A stretch of DNA of 32,811 nt, taken from the NCBI GenBank assembly GCA_040880365.1, contig JBBDIO010000138.1:1-32811 (forward strand), given 5' to 3'. A program made the translations under genes and the position numbers. This DNA comes from JBBDIO01 sp040880365. GTDB lineage: Bacteria; Chloroflexota; Anaerolineae; Caldilineales; Caldilineaceae. Of this stretch, positions 6,376 to 14,500 are shown piece after piece. Every line of letters starts with the position of its first letter. Position 1 is the stretch's first letter. Below the pieces are notes generated by a model, which worked only from the letters and a program-made list of their open reading frames with translations, ran no database searches and was not told where the DNA came from.

Positions 6376-8355
6376 ATGAAAATTCGTTCGATCCTAATCG
6401 CCCTGTGGGTGTTCACCTTGCTTCTGCCTACCCATTCTCGGCCCCAATCGGCCCGGGCACAAGTCCAGCCTATCGCCCAGTCTGTTGCGCACGATCCAGG
6501 CGATGCGGATCCGCGTCCGGCAGCAGGATATGCGGCGAAGATCAGTCCTCCCCTCTGGGCCGAAGTTGCACAGGCCCAAACGCCCGTCTCCTTTCTGGCT
6601 ATTTTAACAGAACAGGCGGATCCGGCAATGCTGGCGGCGCAGAGACAATCCGCGCCTGCTGTCGCCGCTGGGGATGCCTCACTTGTGGATGCCTCACTGG
6701 TTGATAACACTGTGCGGGCAGCATTGTATAGAGAGCTTACCGCCACCGCCACGCGCACGCAAGCCCCGCTGCGCGCCTGGCTCGATGCCCGGCAAATCCC
6801 CTATCAGCCCTATTATCTGCTCAACATGCTGGAGATCCAGGGCGACGCGGCGCTGGTCGAAACCCTGGCCGCGCGCGCCGAAATTGCGCGCCTGGTCGCC
6901 AATCCGCTCATCAACGAAAGCCAAAGCCTGGGCACGCGGGGAGACGCCATCCCCGACGCGCCCGCCCCCACGGGCATCAGCCAGGCCGATCCCGCCACGG
7001 GCATTGAATTCACCCGCGCGCCCAGTGTGTGGGAGCTGGGCCATCGCGGCGCGGGCATTGTGGTAGCGGGCGGCGATACCGGCGTGCAGTGGGATCATCC
7101 CAATCTGCAAGCCAAATATCGGGGCTGGGATGCAGAAACCAGCACCGTCAACCACGACTATGCCTGGCTGGATGCCTGGCAGGCCGAAGACGCGGATTCG
7201 GCCCAGCCCACTATCTGCGCCAACAAAACCGAAGCCTGCGACGACTGGGGACACGGCACCCACACCATGGGCACCATGATCGCCGCGCCCAATGGAACGC
7301 AGCTCATCGGCATGGCGCCCGATGCCGAATGGATTGCGTGTCGCAATATGCGCGCCAATTTCGGCACGCCCGCCAAGTATACCGATTGTTTCCAGTTTTT
7401 CTTCGCGCCCTATCCCGTGGGCGGCGATCCGTTTGTCGATGGCGACCCCGACCGCGGCGCGCACATCATCAACAACTCGTGGGGCTGTCTCGCCAGCGAA
7501 GGCTGCGACGCGCATAGCCTGCGCGAAATCGTCGAAACCATGCGCGCTGCCGGCATCTTTGTAGTAGCATCTGCCGGCAACAGCGGCCCCCGGTGCAGCT
7601 CGGTCAGTTCACCGCCCGCCAATCATGCAGCCGCGTTCAGCGTGGGCGCACACAATCTGGCGGGGAACATTGCCCCCTTCAGCAGCCGCGGGCCGGTCAC
7701 CGCCGATGACAGCGGACGGCTCAAGCCCAATCTGGTCGCGCCGGGGGTGGGCATCTATTCCACCGATTCCAACAGCAGCTATGCCACGCTGCAAGGCACC
7801 AGCATGGCCGCGCCCCATGTAGCAGGCGCGGTGGCCTTGCTCTGGTCGGCGGTGCCCGCGCTGCGCGGCGATGTGGTCATGACCGAAGAGATCCTGCTCA
7901 AGAGCGCGACGCCCGTGCTCAACAGCACATGCGATGGTGATCAACCGCCCCTCACACCCAACAACACCTATGGCTACGGACGTCTGGATGCCTATCGCGC
8001 GGCCCTGATTGCGCTTTCGCCGTGGAATGTGCGTGTGCGCATCCTCGCCCCCGGCGGCGCGCCTCTGGAAAATGTGACCGTGGAGCTGGAAGACGAGCTG
8101 ACGGGGCGACGCGTCGCGGCCCAGACCACCACCGAGGGCTGGGCCGATCTGCAGAACATCTATCCCGGCGCGTACACCTGCCACATTGAGCTGACCGCGC
8201 CCGAACTGGGCGGCACGGGGATCTCGCTGCTGCCTGCCACCGATTTCCCCGATCAGGCCACCGAAGAACGGGGATTGACTGTGGGATCGTGTCGCACGCT
8301 TGACCCGCCCGCGCCCAGCGGCAATCTGTATGTACCGTCTCTCCAGCGCAACTAG
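6376..8355 (+). CDS. Secreted subtilisin-like serine protease (S8)
   Basis: The 659-residue preproprotein starts with a Sec signal peptide (MKIRSILIALWVFTLLLP). An N-terminal region of about 200 residues probably acts as the propeptide. The catalytic domain shows all S8 motifs: Asp234 in AGGDTGVQWDHPN, His293 in DDWGHGTHTMGTM, the oxyanion Asn402 in ASAGNSGP, and Ser476 in LQGTSMAAPHVAGA. A beta-sandwich-like tail follows (NVRVRILAPGGAPLENVTVE, TTTEGWADLQNIYPGAYTC), similar to carboxypeptidase regulatory domains. The chain ends GNLYVPSLQRN. The codons for DASLV are duplicated in tandem near residues 100-110. The start ATG has a weak ribosome site. The enzyme probably degrades extracellular protein, and the lipase-like gene 17 bp downstream may be co-expressed. 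Confidence 0.93.
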   Translation: MKIRSILIALWVFTLLLPTHSRPQSARAQVQPIAQSVAHDPGDADPRPAAGYAAKISPPLWAEVAQAQTPVSFLAILTEQADPAMLAAQRQSAPAVAAGDASLVDASLVDNTVRAALYRELTATATRTQAPLRAWLDARQIPYQPYYLLNMLEIQGDAALVETLAARAEIARLVANPLINESQSLGTRGDAIPDAPAPTGISQADPATGIEFTRAPSVWELGHRGAGIVVAGGDTGVQWDHPNLQAKYRGWDAETSTVNHDYAWLDAWQAEDADSAQPTICANKTEACDDWGHGTHTMGTMIAAPNGTQLIGMAPDAEWIACRNMRANFGTPAKYTDCFQFFFAPYPVGGDPFVDGDPDRGAHIINNSWGCLASEGCDAHSLREIVETMRAAGIFVVASAGNSGPRCSSVSSPPANHAAAFSVGAHNLAGNIAPFSSRGPVTADDSGRLKPNLVAPGVGIYSTDSNSSYATLQGTSMAAPHVAGAVALLWSAVPALRGDVVMTEEILLKSATPVLNSTCDGDQPPLTPNNTYGYGRLDAYRAALIALSPWNVRVRILAPGGAPLENVTVELEDELTGRRVAAQTTTEGWADLQNIYPGAYTCHIELTAPELGGTGISLLPATDFPDQATEERGLTVGSCRTLDPPAPSGNLYVPSLQRN

Positions 8356-8372
8356 ACATTTCCCCGCCGATT

Positions 8373-9068
8373 GTGCCCACTGATTCCCCACCGATTGTGC
8401 CCACCGCTAGCCTGCCATCCGGCACGCCCCCTGGCTCATCCTCTGACCCAGCAACCAGCCGCCCAGCGTGCCTGCCGGTCGTGCTGGTGCCGGGTTTTCG
8501 CGACGATATGCGCAAGGTCGCCTATCTGGCGCGACGACTGACCGCGGCAGGCTTTGTGCCCCATGCCATCAGCCCGCAGCCCACCGACGGCAGCGTGCCG
8601 CTGGAAACGCTGGCGCACCAACTAGACGCCGCAGTAACAACCGACTTCGCGCCTGCCACCCGCATCCATCTCTTTGGGTTTAGCATGGGCGGCTTGATTG
8701 CCCGCTACTATGTGCAAAAACTGGACGGCGCAGCCCGCGTGGAAAAGCTGGTCACTTTGGCGACGCCCAACCACGGCTCGTGGATGGCGTGGCTATATCC
8801 GCGCCTTCCCGCCTGCCGCCAAATGCGGCCCGGCAGCGCGTTTCTCGCCGCGCTCAACCGCGATCTGTCGCCCCTGGCCCAGGCAAATTACACCTCCATC
8901 TGGGCACGCCAGGACCTGACCATCGTCCCCGCGAGCAGTGCGCGCCTGCCCATAGGCACCATGATCCCTTTGCACCACCCCATCCACGGCTGGCTCCTGC
9001 GCGATCCCCGCGTCGTGGGCGCGGTGGTCGATCAGTTCGTGCAGGCAGAACAGGAACGGGAAAACTAA
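8373..9068 (+). CDS. Lipase/esterase-like alpha/beta hydrolase
   Basis: The 231-residue protein has an alpha/beta hydrolase core. VVLVPGFRDDMRKVAYLARRL supplies the first strand and oxyanion loop, HLFGFSMGGLIARYYVQKL the GxSxG nucleophile elbow (Ser104), and KLVTLATPNHGS the strand after it. An Asp in IWARQDLTIVPA and a His in PLHHPIHGWLLRD are plausible remaining triad members. This arrangement is typical of triacylglycerol lipase/GPI-deacylase-type esterases. The first 30 residues are low complexity, without a classical signal peptide. The start is uncertain: GTG codons at 8373 and 8397 sit in two near-identical copies of CCGATTGTGCCCAC, neither with a good ribosome site. The gene follows the subtilase by 17 bp. 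Confidence 0.82.
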   Translation: MPTDSPPIVPTASLPSGTPPGSSSDPATSRPACLPVVLVPGFRDDMRKVAYLARRLTAAGFVPHAISPQPTDGSVPLETLAHQLDAAVTTDFAPATRIHLFGFSMGGLIARYYVQKLDGAARVEKLVTLATPNHGSWMAWLYPRLPACRQMRPGSAFLAALNRDLSPLAQANYTSIWARQDLTIVPASSARLPIGTMIPLHHPIHGWLLRDPRVVGAVVDQFVQAEQEREN

Positions 9069-9069
9069 C

Positions 9070-9153
9070 CCGGCACGGATAGGATTGATAACACGCTCAC
9101 GCTTTACGTTTGCCCGTTCTGCAATGGCGCGAATCTCCTGACCTACTTCAAAT
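9070..9153 (-). pseudogene. Remnant of a RecQ-type C-terminal HTH domain
   Basis: These 84 bases align without gaps to 10224-10307, the segment of the downstream recQ gene coding for its C-terminal helix-turn-helix, with about 63 identities by hand count. Read on the minus strand in the matching frame it gives EIRAIAERANVKRERVIN, against SITAIAELANIKRETIIN in the intact helicase. A TAA lies directly upstream in that frame and there is no start codon, so this is a relic and not a gene. It sits between the stop of the lipase-like gene and the stop of the convergent lipoprotein gene. Confidence 0.7.
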
Positions 9154-9162
9154 TAACTTCGC

Positions 9163-9852
9163 CTACGAATCACTAATGCGTAGTGTGCGCGCAATCTCTT
9201 CCACCAATTCCAGGTCGCCATCGCCGCTGATCTGCAAATAGTCGTCGCCTACGGTAGTGAGGAGCGTAAAAGTAGGCTGCTCCGCTATCAGCAAAATGAA
9301 GATGTAGGCCGCGCGGCCATCGGGCAATTGCCATACTTCTTCACGCGTGATCGTAGAGCCAGATGCCCCCCACGCTATTTTGCGTTGGGCAACCCAGGCA
9401 TCAAGGTCATTCTTTGGGTCCCAGAGATAGGTAACAAGACTGATACGCGTGCCGCCCTCGGCAAGTGTTTCGGCGGTTGTCCCCGGCGAAAGCAGCAAAG
9501 CCTGCCCCCCACGCACACCAACCTGGCTGCTGGGATCAAGCGTCCACGCGCTGGGATAGTCTAGCGCAATGCCCGCGCGGTCATCGCGATAGGTTGCCGG
9601 GGTAAAGGACAACTGCGTGTCCTCGCGCACAACTTCCGGCATCGGTTCGGGTGTTGGGGCTGTTGTGGGTTGGGTTGGGGATATCACCGTGGGGGCAACC
9701 GTCGGCGCGGGCGGTGCGGTGGTCGCCTGGATCACTGCGGGAACGGTGGGGGGTGTTACCGCGGTGGGTGCTGTTGCCGGAGATGGTGCGCCGCATGCGA
9801 CCAATGCCAACATACAGAGTGGAAATATGGCTTGATAGAGCTTCGTTTTCAT
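9163..9852 (-). CDS. Secreted lipoprotein with Thr/Pro linker and C-terminal globular domain
   Basis: The preferred start is the ATG at 9852, which has an AAGGAAA ribosome site; the open frame runs further upstream to 9900. The product (229 residues) begins MKTKLYQAIFPLCMLALVAC, a lipoprotein signal peptide with lipobox LVAC. A linker of about 55 residues rich in Thr, Pro and Ala follows, then a compact domain beginning YRDDRAGIALDYPSAWTLDP. The GIALDYPSAW opening resembles the PsbP-like or surface-exposed domains common in bacterial lipoproteins (compare FSIDYPSDW), but I do not recognise a specific family. The protein is probably anchored outside the membrane; its function is unknown. Confidence 0.78.
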   Translation of the reverse strand: MKTKLYQAIFPLCMLALVACGAPSPATAPTAVTPPTVPAVIQATTAPPAPTVAPTVISPTQPTTAPTPEPMPEVVREDTQLSFTPATYRDDRAGIALDYPSAWTLDPSSQVGVRGGQALLLSPGTTAETLAEGGTRISLVTYLWDPKNDLDAWVAQRKIAWGASGSTITREEVWQLPDGRAAYIFILLIAEQPTFTLLTTVGDDYLQISGDGDLELVEEIARTLRISDS

Positions 9853-10015
9853 TAGGGATTTCCTTGGCAGCAATTTGCTGGTAGTAGATGGGTCTCGCAA
9901 TATTAGTCAGAGCAGCTAATCAGTAGATGTATCGCCGGCAGATTTGTTCCCACATGGTTTCGCACAGTAGCCTGCGCCTACCCACCGGCCCCCTGATCCC
10001 GCTGCCCCCCATCTC

Positions 10016-12967
10016 TCAAGAATTACGTAACTCAATCAGGTGAATCAAACGGAGGATATGAAGCTCAACATAGGGAATACGGCCATCAAAACACTCAAAA
10101 ATCAGGCGAAGTCGGGTTGTATTCATATTCTGGAATTGCCAAAGCACCGCTTCGCGATCCTCTGTATCTAATGCGCTCTCGGCGACCAAACGCGGCACAG
10201 AGAATTCTCGTCCCGCCTCAATACCGGCACGTATATGGTTTATAATAGTCTCACGCTTTATATTTGCCAGTTCTGCAATGGCAGTAATACTTAAACCTTC
10301 ATCAAATCGATCAGCGACCCATGCAGAAGTTTCGGTTAATGGCGGCGGTGTATGAGGTTCCGATGGCGCGGCAGGTGTTAATGGCGCGGGTGGCGCGGAT
10401 GAGGAAGACTGACTGATTCGCCCATTTTGTGCAATGCTATTTTCCTGACAATATTGCTGAATGACATTCAGAAACGCCTCACCATAGGTTTCAAGTTTGC
10501 GCTCACCCACCCCGGATATCTGGATAAGTGCACTCGGATCCTGCGGTAGATAGGTAGCCATTTCAATTAGAGATCGGTCAATAAACACGATATAGGGAGG
10601 CAAACCTGCTTCACGGGCCAACTCGAGACGTAGAGCACGCAATTGCTCAAACAGTTCGGGGTGGGGGGTCTGGTCCTTGTTTCGAGTCGCCGTGCTTCCG
10701 CCAGTCGCTTTTTCGGCCTGCGCAGCCGCGGTGGGCAGCCGCCCATAAACCGAGGCCCCGCGTAACACAGTGCGGCCCTTTGGTGTCAGCGAAAGCACGC
10801 TATTCTGAAAGCCACCCCGTTCTACCAAACCCAGCCTTAGGAACTGCTCGCCTAGCTCTGCCCAAACTGATTGGGACAGATGCTTCCCCACACCATGCGT
10901 TGGAAGTTGCTCGTGACCGTGTGCAAAGACCTTTTTGTCCGTAGATCCCCGCAAGACCTTGATAATATGTGTCAGACCAAAGGCTTCCTTCGTGCGCACA
11001 ACACACGACAAAAACATTTGGGCGGGTATCGTTATATCATCTTCACCCACCTCCAACACACAACAATCGCACATTGTGCATGTAGTAGGGGGCGCGGTCT
11101 CGCCAAAATAGGTTAAGAGTTCATACCGACGACATTGGATAGTCTGGACCCACTCTTGCAGCTTCTGCAACATCCCCAAAGCCGCTTGATTATTGGCAGA
11201 GTCACCCTGTGAGATCAACCGCCGACTTCGTTGAATGTCTGCCTTGTCATGCAACAAAAGACACTCGGCGCGCAGCCCATCGCGCCCGGCCCGGCCGACT
11301 TGCTGATAATACTCTTCCAGATTGTCGGGCGTGTCTGCGTGGATAACATAGCGAACATCCGGCTTGTCGATGCCCATACCAAAGGCCACTGTCGCCACAA
11401 TCACCTGCGTCTCATCCCGCACGAATTTTCTCTGGCTTTCGGCGCGCACGTGGGCGTCGAGACCCGCATGATAGGGCAAGGCGGCGATCCCATGCTCGAC
11501 CAGTTGCGCCGCGATCTGCTCTACCCCCGCGCGGGTTCGACAATAGATAATCCCCGCCTGGTCACGATGCGTTTCCACCATCTCCAGAATCTGCTTGGTC
11601 GCATCGGTGCGCTGCATGACCCGCAAAAACAGATTGGGGCGATCAAAAGAACCAATGACCGTATTGGCGTCCTCCATCCTCAATTCTGTGCGGATATCGG
11701 CTTGCACACGCCAGGTCGCGGTTGCCGTCAATGCGATCCAGACCGCGCGCGGAAATGCCTGGCGCAAACTCGTCAGATTCCGATAAGCAGGCCGAAAGTC
11801 ATGGCCCCATTCCGAAATGCAGTGCGCTTCATCAATCGCAAACATCTGTACCCGGGCCTGGGTCAATAGCCTTTCGGTTTCGCTGGATTCCAGTCTTTCA
11901 GGGCTTAAATACAAAAGTTTGGCCTGCCCCGCGCGCACCATTTCCACATTGTCCCGATATTCGACCGCAGAGAGACCACTATGCAAAACGCAGGCCGGAA
12001 CACCCAGCGCGTGCAATTGGTCGATTTGATCCTGCATCAGGGAAATCAAAGGCGAGATAACAACGGTCAGTCCTTCCCGCAACAAGGCAGGTAACTGGTA
12101 GCACAGAGATTTTCCACCACCCGTTGGCAGTACAATCAGCGTATCCTGACCCGCTAATACACTGTCAATCGCCTGCCGTTGCAGAGGGAGAAACTCATCA
12201 TAGCCATAGACATTTTGCAGGGTAATCAAGGGATCGGGGAACGCGGCGGCGTCTGTGTCCGAAGGCGCGCCACGCACAAGAACCGGAGGACGGGCAGCCT
12301 CTTGTGCGCCAAACCAGCCGGAAAGTTGAAGATAACACCGTTCTTCTTCCTCTGGATTATCCGGGGGTCTCCACCACCGCGCCAGTGATATGCGCAACAG
12401 GGTTCCAGGCGCCAGGCTAGGCGGTGGCGGCGCAAAGCCGGTATAGACCAACGACGGGGCATTTTCCGCATCACCTACACGATAGCGATATCCACGCGCA
12501 TAATTCAGATCGAGTTTCAGAGGCAGGTCGCTACGACAAAAAAGCGTGCTGCAGGGGGGAACCCCAGTCGCGCGGTTGATATAGAGCACGCCACTGGGTG
12601 CACGGTTGACCAGCCCTGCAAATAGCGAATCGACCCCGCCTTCTACCGGCGGCATATGCTGTTCGATAAACGCGATAGAGTCGAGCGGTTGCGCCGATTC
12701 CACCAAAGTACGCTGGCTATAAATTACCGTCTCAACGTGGGGTGGAACCAGATCCGGCTTGGGGCGATAGGTCACCTCCCACACCTCTCCCAAATAAAAG
12801 TCCCGCAATTCATCAGAAAACGGACCGGCATCAGATTCCAGGCGTATACTCCGCCCGGAATAGGTAATACCACCAATACATACGCTAGACTTGCGGCGCG
12901 TCTTGCCAACAATCAATACCTTATCAGTGGCAGACGCTTCTTTCCATACATCAGCTTGGGATAACAA
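10016..12967 (-). CDS. recQ: RecQ-family ATP-dependent DNA helicase with N-terminal dual-OB-like domain
   Basis: This large RecQ protein unwinds DNA 3'-5' in repair and recombination. Positions count from the longest frame (GTG 12997, 993 residues). Residues 26-245 form an extra N-terminal domain (KVLIVGKTRRKSSVCIGGIT, then SGRSIRLES) that resembles, from memory, the dual-OB domain. The helicase core follows: motif I PTGGGKS, motif II DEAHCISEWGHDFRP, motif III ALTATAT, motif V VATVAFGMGIDKPD, motif VI QQVGRAGRDG. Next come the zinc site (Cys622, Cys640, Cys643, Cys646), a winged helix, an HRDC domain (781-850) and a C-terminal HTH (890-990, SITAIAELANIKRETIINH). I chose the TTG at 12967 because GGAGGG precedes it at ideal spacing; the GTG at 12997 lacks a ribosome site. 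It follows two DUF488 genes on the same strand, and E. coli RecQ (about 610 residues) lacks both end domains. Confidence 0.93.
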   Translation of the reverse strand: MLSQADVWKEASATDKVLIVGKTRRKSSVCIGGITYSGRSIRLESDAGPFSDELRDFYLGEVWEVTYRPKPDLVPPHVETVIYSQRTLVESAQPLDSIAFIEQHMPPVEGGVDSLFAGLVNRAPSGVLYINRATGVPPCSTLFCRSDLPLKLDLNYARGYRYRVGDAENAPSLVYTGFAPPPPSLAPGTLLRISLARWWRPPDNPEEEERCYLQLSGWFGAQEAARPPVLVRGAPSDTDAAAFPDPLITLQNVYGYDEFLPLQRQAIDSVLAGQDTLIVLPTGGGKSLCYQLPALLREGLTVVISPLISLMQDQIDQLHALGVPACVLHSGLSAVEYRDNVEMVRAGQAKLLYLSPERLESSETERLLTQARVQMFAIDEAHCISEWGHDFRPAYRNLTSLRQAFPRAVWIALTATATWRVQADIRTELRMEDANTVIGSFDRPNLFLRVMQRTDATKQILEMVETHRDQAGIIYCRTRAGVEQIAAQLVEHGIAALPYHAGLDAHVRAESQRKFVRDETQVIVATVAFGMGIDKPDVRYVIHADTPDNLEEYYQQVGRAGRDGLRAECLLLHDKADIQRSRRLISQGDSANNQAALGMLQKLQEWVQTIQCRRYELLTYFGETAPPTTCTMCDCCVLEVGEDDITIPAQMFLSCVVRTKEAFGLTHIIKVLRGSTDKKVFAHGHEQLPTHGVGKHLSQSVWAELGEQFLRLGLVERGGFQNSVLSLTPKGRTVLRGASVYGRLPTAAAQAEKATGGSTATRNKDQTPHPELFEQLRALRLELAREAGLPPYIVFIDRSLIEMATYLPQDPSALIQISGVGERKLETYGEAFLNVIQQYCQENSIAQNGRISQSSSSAPPAPLTPAAPSEPHTPPPLTETSAWVADRFDEGLSITAIAELANIKRETIINHIRAGIEAGREFSVPRLVAESALDTEDREAVLWQFQNMNTTRLRLIFECFDGRIPYVELHILRLIHLIELRNS

Positions 12968-13058
12968 TGTGCCCTCCGCGGGAAGGAGAACATTCACGGA
13001 TAGGGTAAAACAATGTAAATGTTCGGATTTGCTGGTAGTGGATTATAAGAATAGTGAT

Positions 13059-13544
13059 TTACAAATGGCGGATGGGTCGATCAAGCTGGTGGGCAAATGT
13101 TTCGGCCACCACGCTACGATGACATGCTTCTGGGGCTGTCTCTACGCAAAAAAATGCAATAGCGTGAGGGCTGTGGGGCAATTGGGACAGGAATTCCTGG
13201 GCCGAGAAATCTTGAAGACACTCCCGCCGATATGCTTCGATAAATGCCGGGGAAAGCATACCGCGCGCGCGTTTTGCGGTTTTATCAGTTTGATCGGCCT
13301 CACGCTGAACTGCGCGCACTTCCAAGGTCGGGGCCAAATCCTTGCAATGCAGATAGGCAATCCCCAAATCCGTTAAGCGTTGCTGCAATCGTAAACTGTT
13401 GGCAAAAGCATATTGCGCCCCCCGCACCCCGCGTCGCTGGCGGATATCGCAAAAAAGGTCTACCTGTGCCGCGATCAACGCCTGGAAGAACCCATCTTCA
13501 TCACGCCCATAGAGGCCAATGGTCATTATTTGGGGATATGTCAT
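13059..13544 (-). CDS. DUF488 domain protein, short form
   Basis: The 161-residue protein carries the DUF488 landmarks: MTIGLYGRDEDGFFQALIAA at the N-terminus, the conserved acidic-basic motif CDIRQRRG, and the Cys-His signature AFFCVETAPEACHRSVVAE near the end. The biochemical role of DUF488 is not established; its conserved Asp, Arg, Cys and His suggest an enzyme or nucleotide/nucleic-acid binder. It lies 32 bp after a second, longer DUF488 gene and 91 bp before the recQ start, all on one strand. The two DUF488 proteins differ too much for a recent duplication. The start is the ATG at 13544 with a weak ribosome site. Confidence 0.87.
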   Translation of the reverse strand: MTYPQIMTIGLYGRDEDGFFQALIAAQVDLFCDIRQRRGVRGAQYAFANSLRLQQRLTDLGIAYLHCKDLAPTLEVRAVQREADQTDKTAKRARGMLSPAFIEAYRRECLQDFSAQEFLSQLPHSPHAIAFFCVETAPEACHRSVVAETFAHQLDRPIRHL

Positions 13545-13576
13545 CTCAACATTGCCTCACCCTATTCATTTTCACC

Positions 13577-14209
13577 CTACTCATCCTCACTGTAATCGTT
13601 CATGCTCGCCTCAATGTCCCCCAAATTCTCATCGGGATGGGAGCGGGGGTCGGGCGCATCTGTGTAACGCTTGCGTGAAGTGAAAGGAATCTCGTCAAAC
13701 AGATACAGTTGTCCGCCCGTCAATGCCAGAATGACATCTTCCTGCGACTTAAGCGCACCAGTTTCATCAATATGCGAAATATCTACACCCCGCTCTACCA
13801 ACGAAGCTGCCAATAACTTACTGCGGTGACATTGTTCGGGCTTGCCTTCGCTACACATAAGTGCGACGCGCTGACCTTGCGCAAACGCGGTTTCCAATCT
13901 GCGAATACCCTGCTGATACCACGCTTTGGTTTTAATTGTTGCGTAGTCAACCTTGCCGTCTATGTAGCATGTGGAATCATCGGGGCGTCCACCCAGCACA
14001 TCGCCCCAATAAAGATAGCGGACACCTTGTGCAACCACTGTCTGCGCCAGCGCGTCCCTGGAAAATTCAGGCTTGAAACGTGAATAGGGCGCGGATCGAA
14101 CATCGACCAGGTATTCGATGTGATAGGTGTGAAGGAGGTCTACAAAGGCATCCAGCGTGCGTGCACCGTAGCCAATTGTCAAAATCGGAATATTCTGAGG
14201 CACCATCAT
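13577..14209 (-). CDS. DUF488 domain protein, long form
   Basis: The 210-residue protein shows canonical DUF488 motifs: ILTIGYGARTLDAFVDLLHT, then LVDVRSAPYSRFKPEFSRDA, then YLYWGDVLGGRPDD, and ALMCSEGKPEQCHRSKLLA. A C-terminal extension of about 55 residues ends in a very acidic tail (ENLGDIEASMNDYSEDE). It appears to be the first gene of a three-gene run (DUF488-DUF488-recQ). Tandem ATG codons at 14209 and 14206 offer two starts with no clear ribosome site. Function is unknown; genomic partnership with a helicase suggests a DNA-related role (inference). Confidence 0.88.
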   Translation of the reverse strand: MMVPQNIPILTIGYGARTLDAFVDLLHTYHIEYLVDVRSAPYSRFKPEFSRDALAQTVVAQGVRYLYWGDVLGGRPDDSTCYIDGKVDYATIKTKAWYQQGIRRLETAFAQGQRVALMCSEGKPEQCHRSKLLAASLVERGVDISHIDETGALKSQEDVILALTGGQLYLFDEIPFTSRKRYTDAPDPRSHPDENLGDIEASMNDYSEDE

Positions 14210-14500
14210 AAATGTAGTGGGATAGACGCAAAACGAAGTCTTGCAGGATTATTGGGAAGCCCGAGCAAATTCTGGAAGTCAGCTCCAGTGTGAATACACT
14301 AACATAACTCTATCGATCCCCCTAACCCTCACAAGTTAATCAGATAGCCGCCAGTCGCGATCAGGCCGAAGCCCACCAGCATCCACAGCAGGCCGCGGCC
14401 CAGCGCGAATGGTGGCCGCGTGGCGCAAAAAGTCGGGATTTTCTGGTGCGGGCAAGGTGCAGGGGATTGTGTGTAGGGGATTGTGTGCGGTGCGAGAAAA

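Noticed and set aside
6694..8391. Long minus-strand open frames under the subtilase gene
   Set aside because: Shadows of the protease gene; their translations are Arg/Gly/His-rich without family motifs.
13059..14209. Toxin-antitoxin pair
   Set aside because: Two small adjacent genes suggested this, but both are DUF488 proteins of ordinary size and neither resembles a toxin or antitoxin.
14329..14500. Tiny membrane ORF on the minus strand ending ALGRGLLWMLVGFGLIATGG...
   Set aside because: A believable hydrophobic helix is encoded, but no start codon or ribosome site lies in frame after the hydrolase stop; an upstream protein-like stretch is in another frame, so at most it is a decayed remnant. 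The region also has a GGGGATTGTGTG direct repeat.
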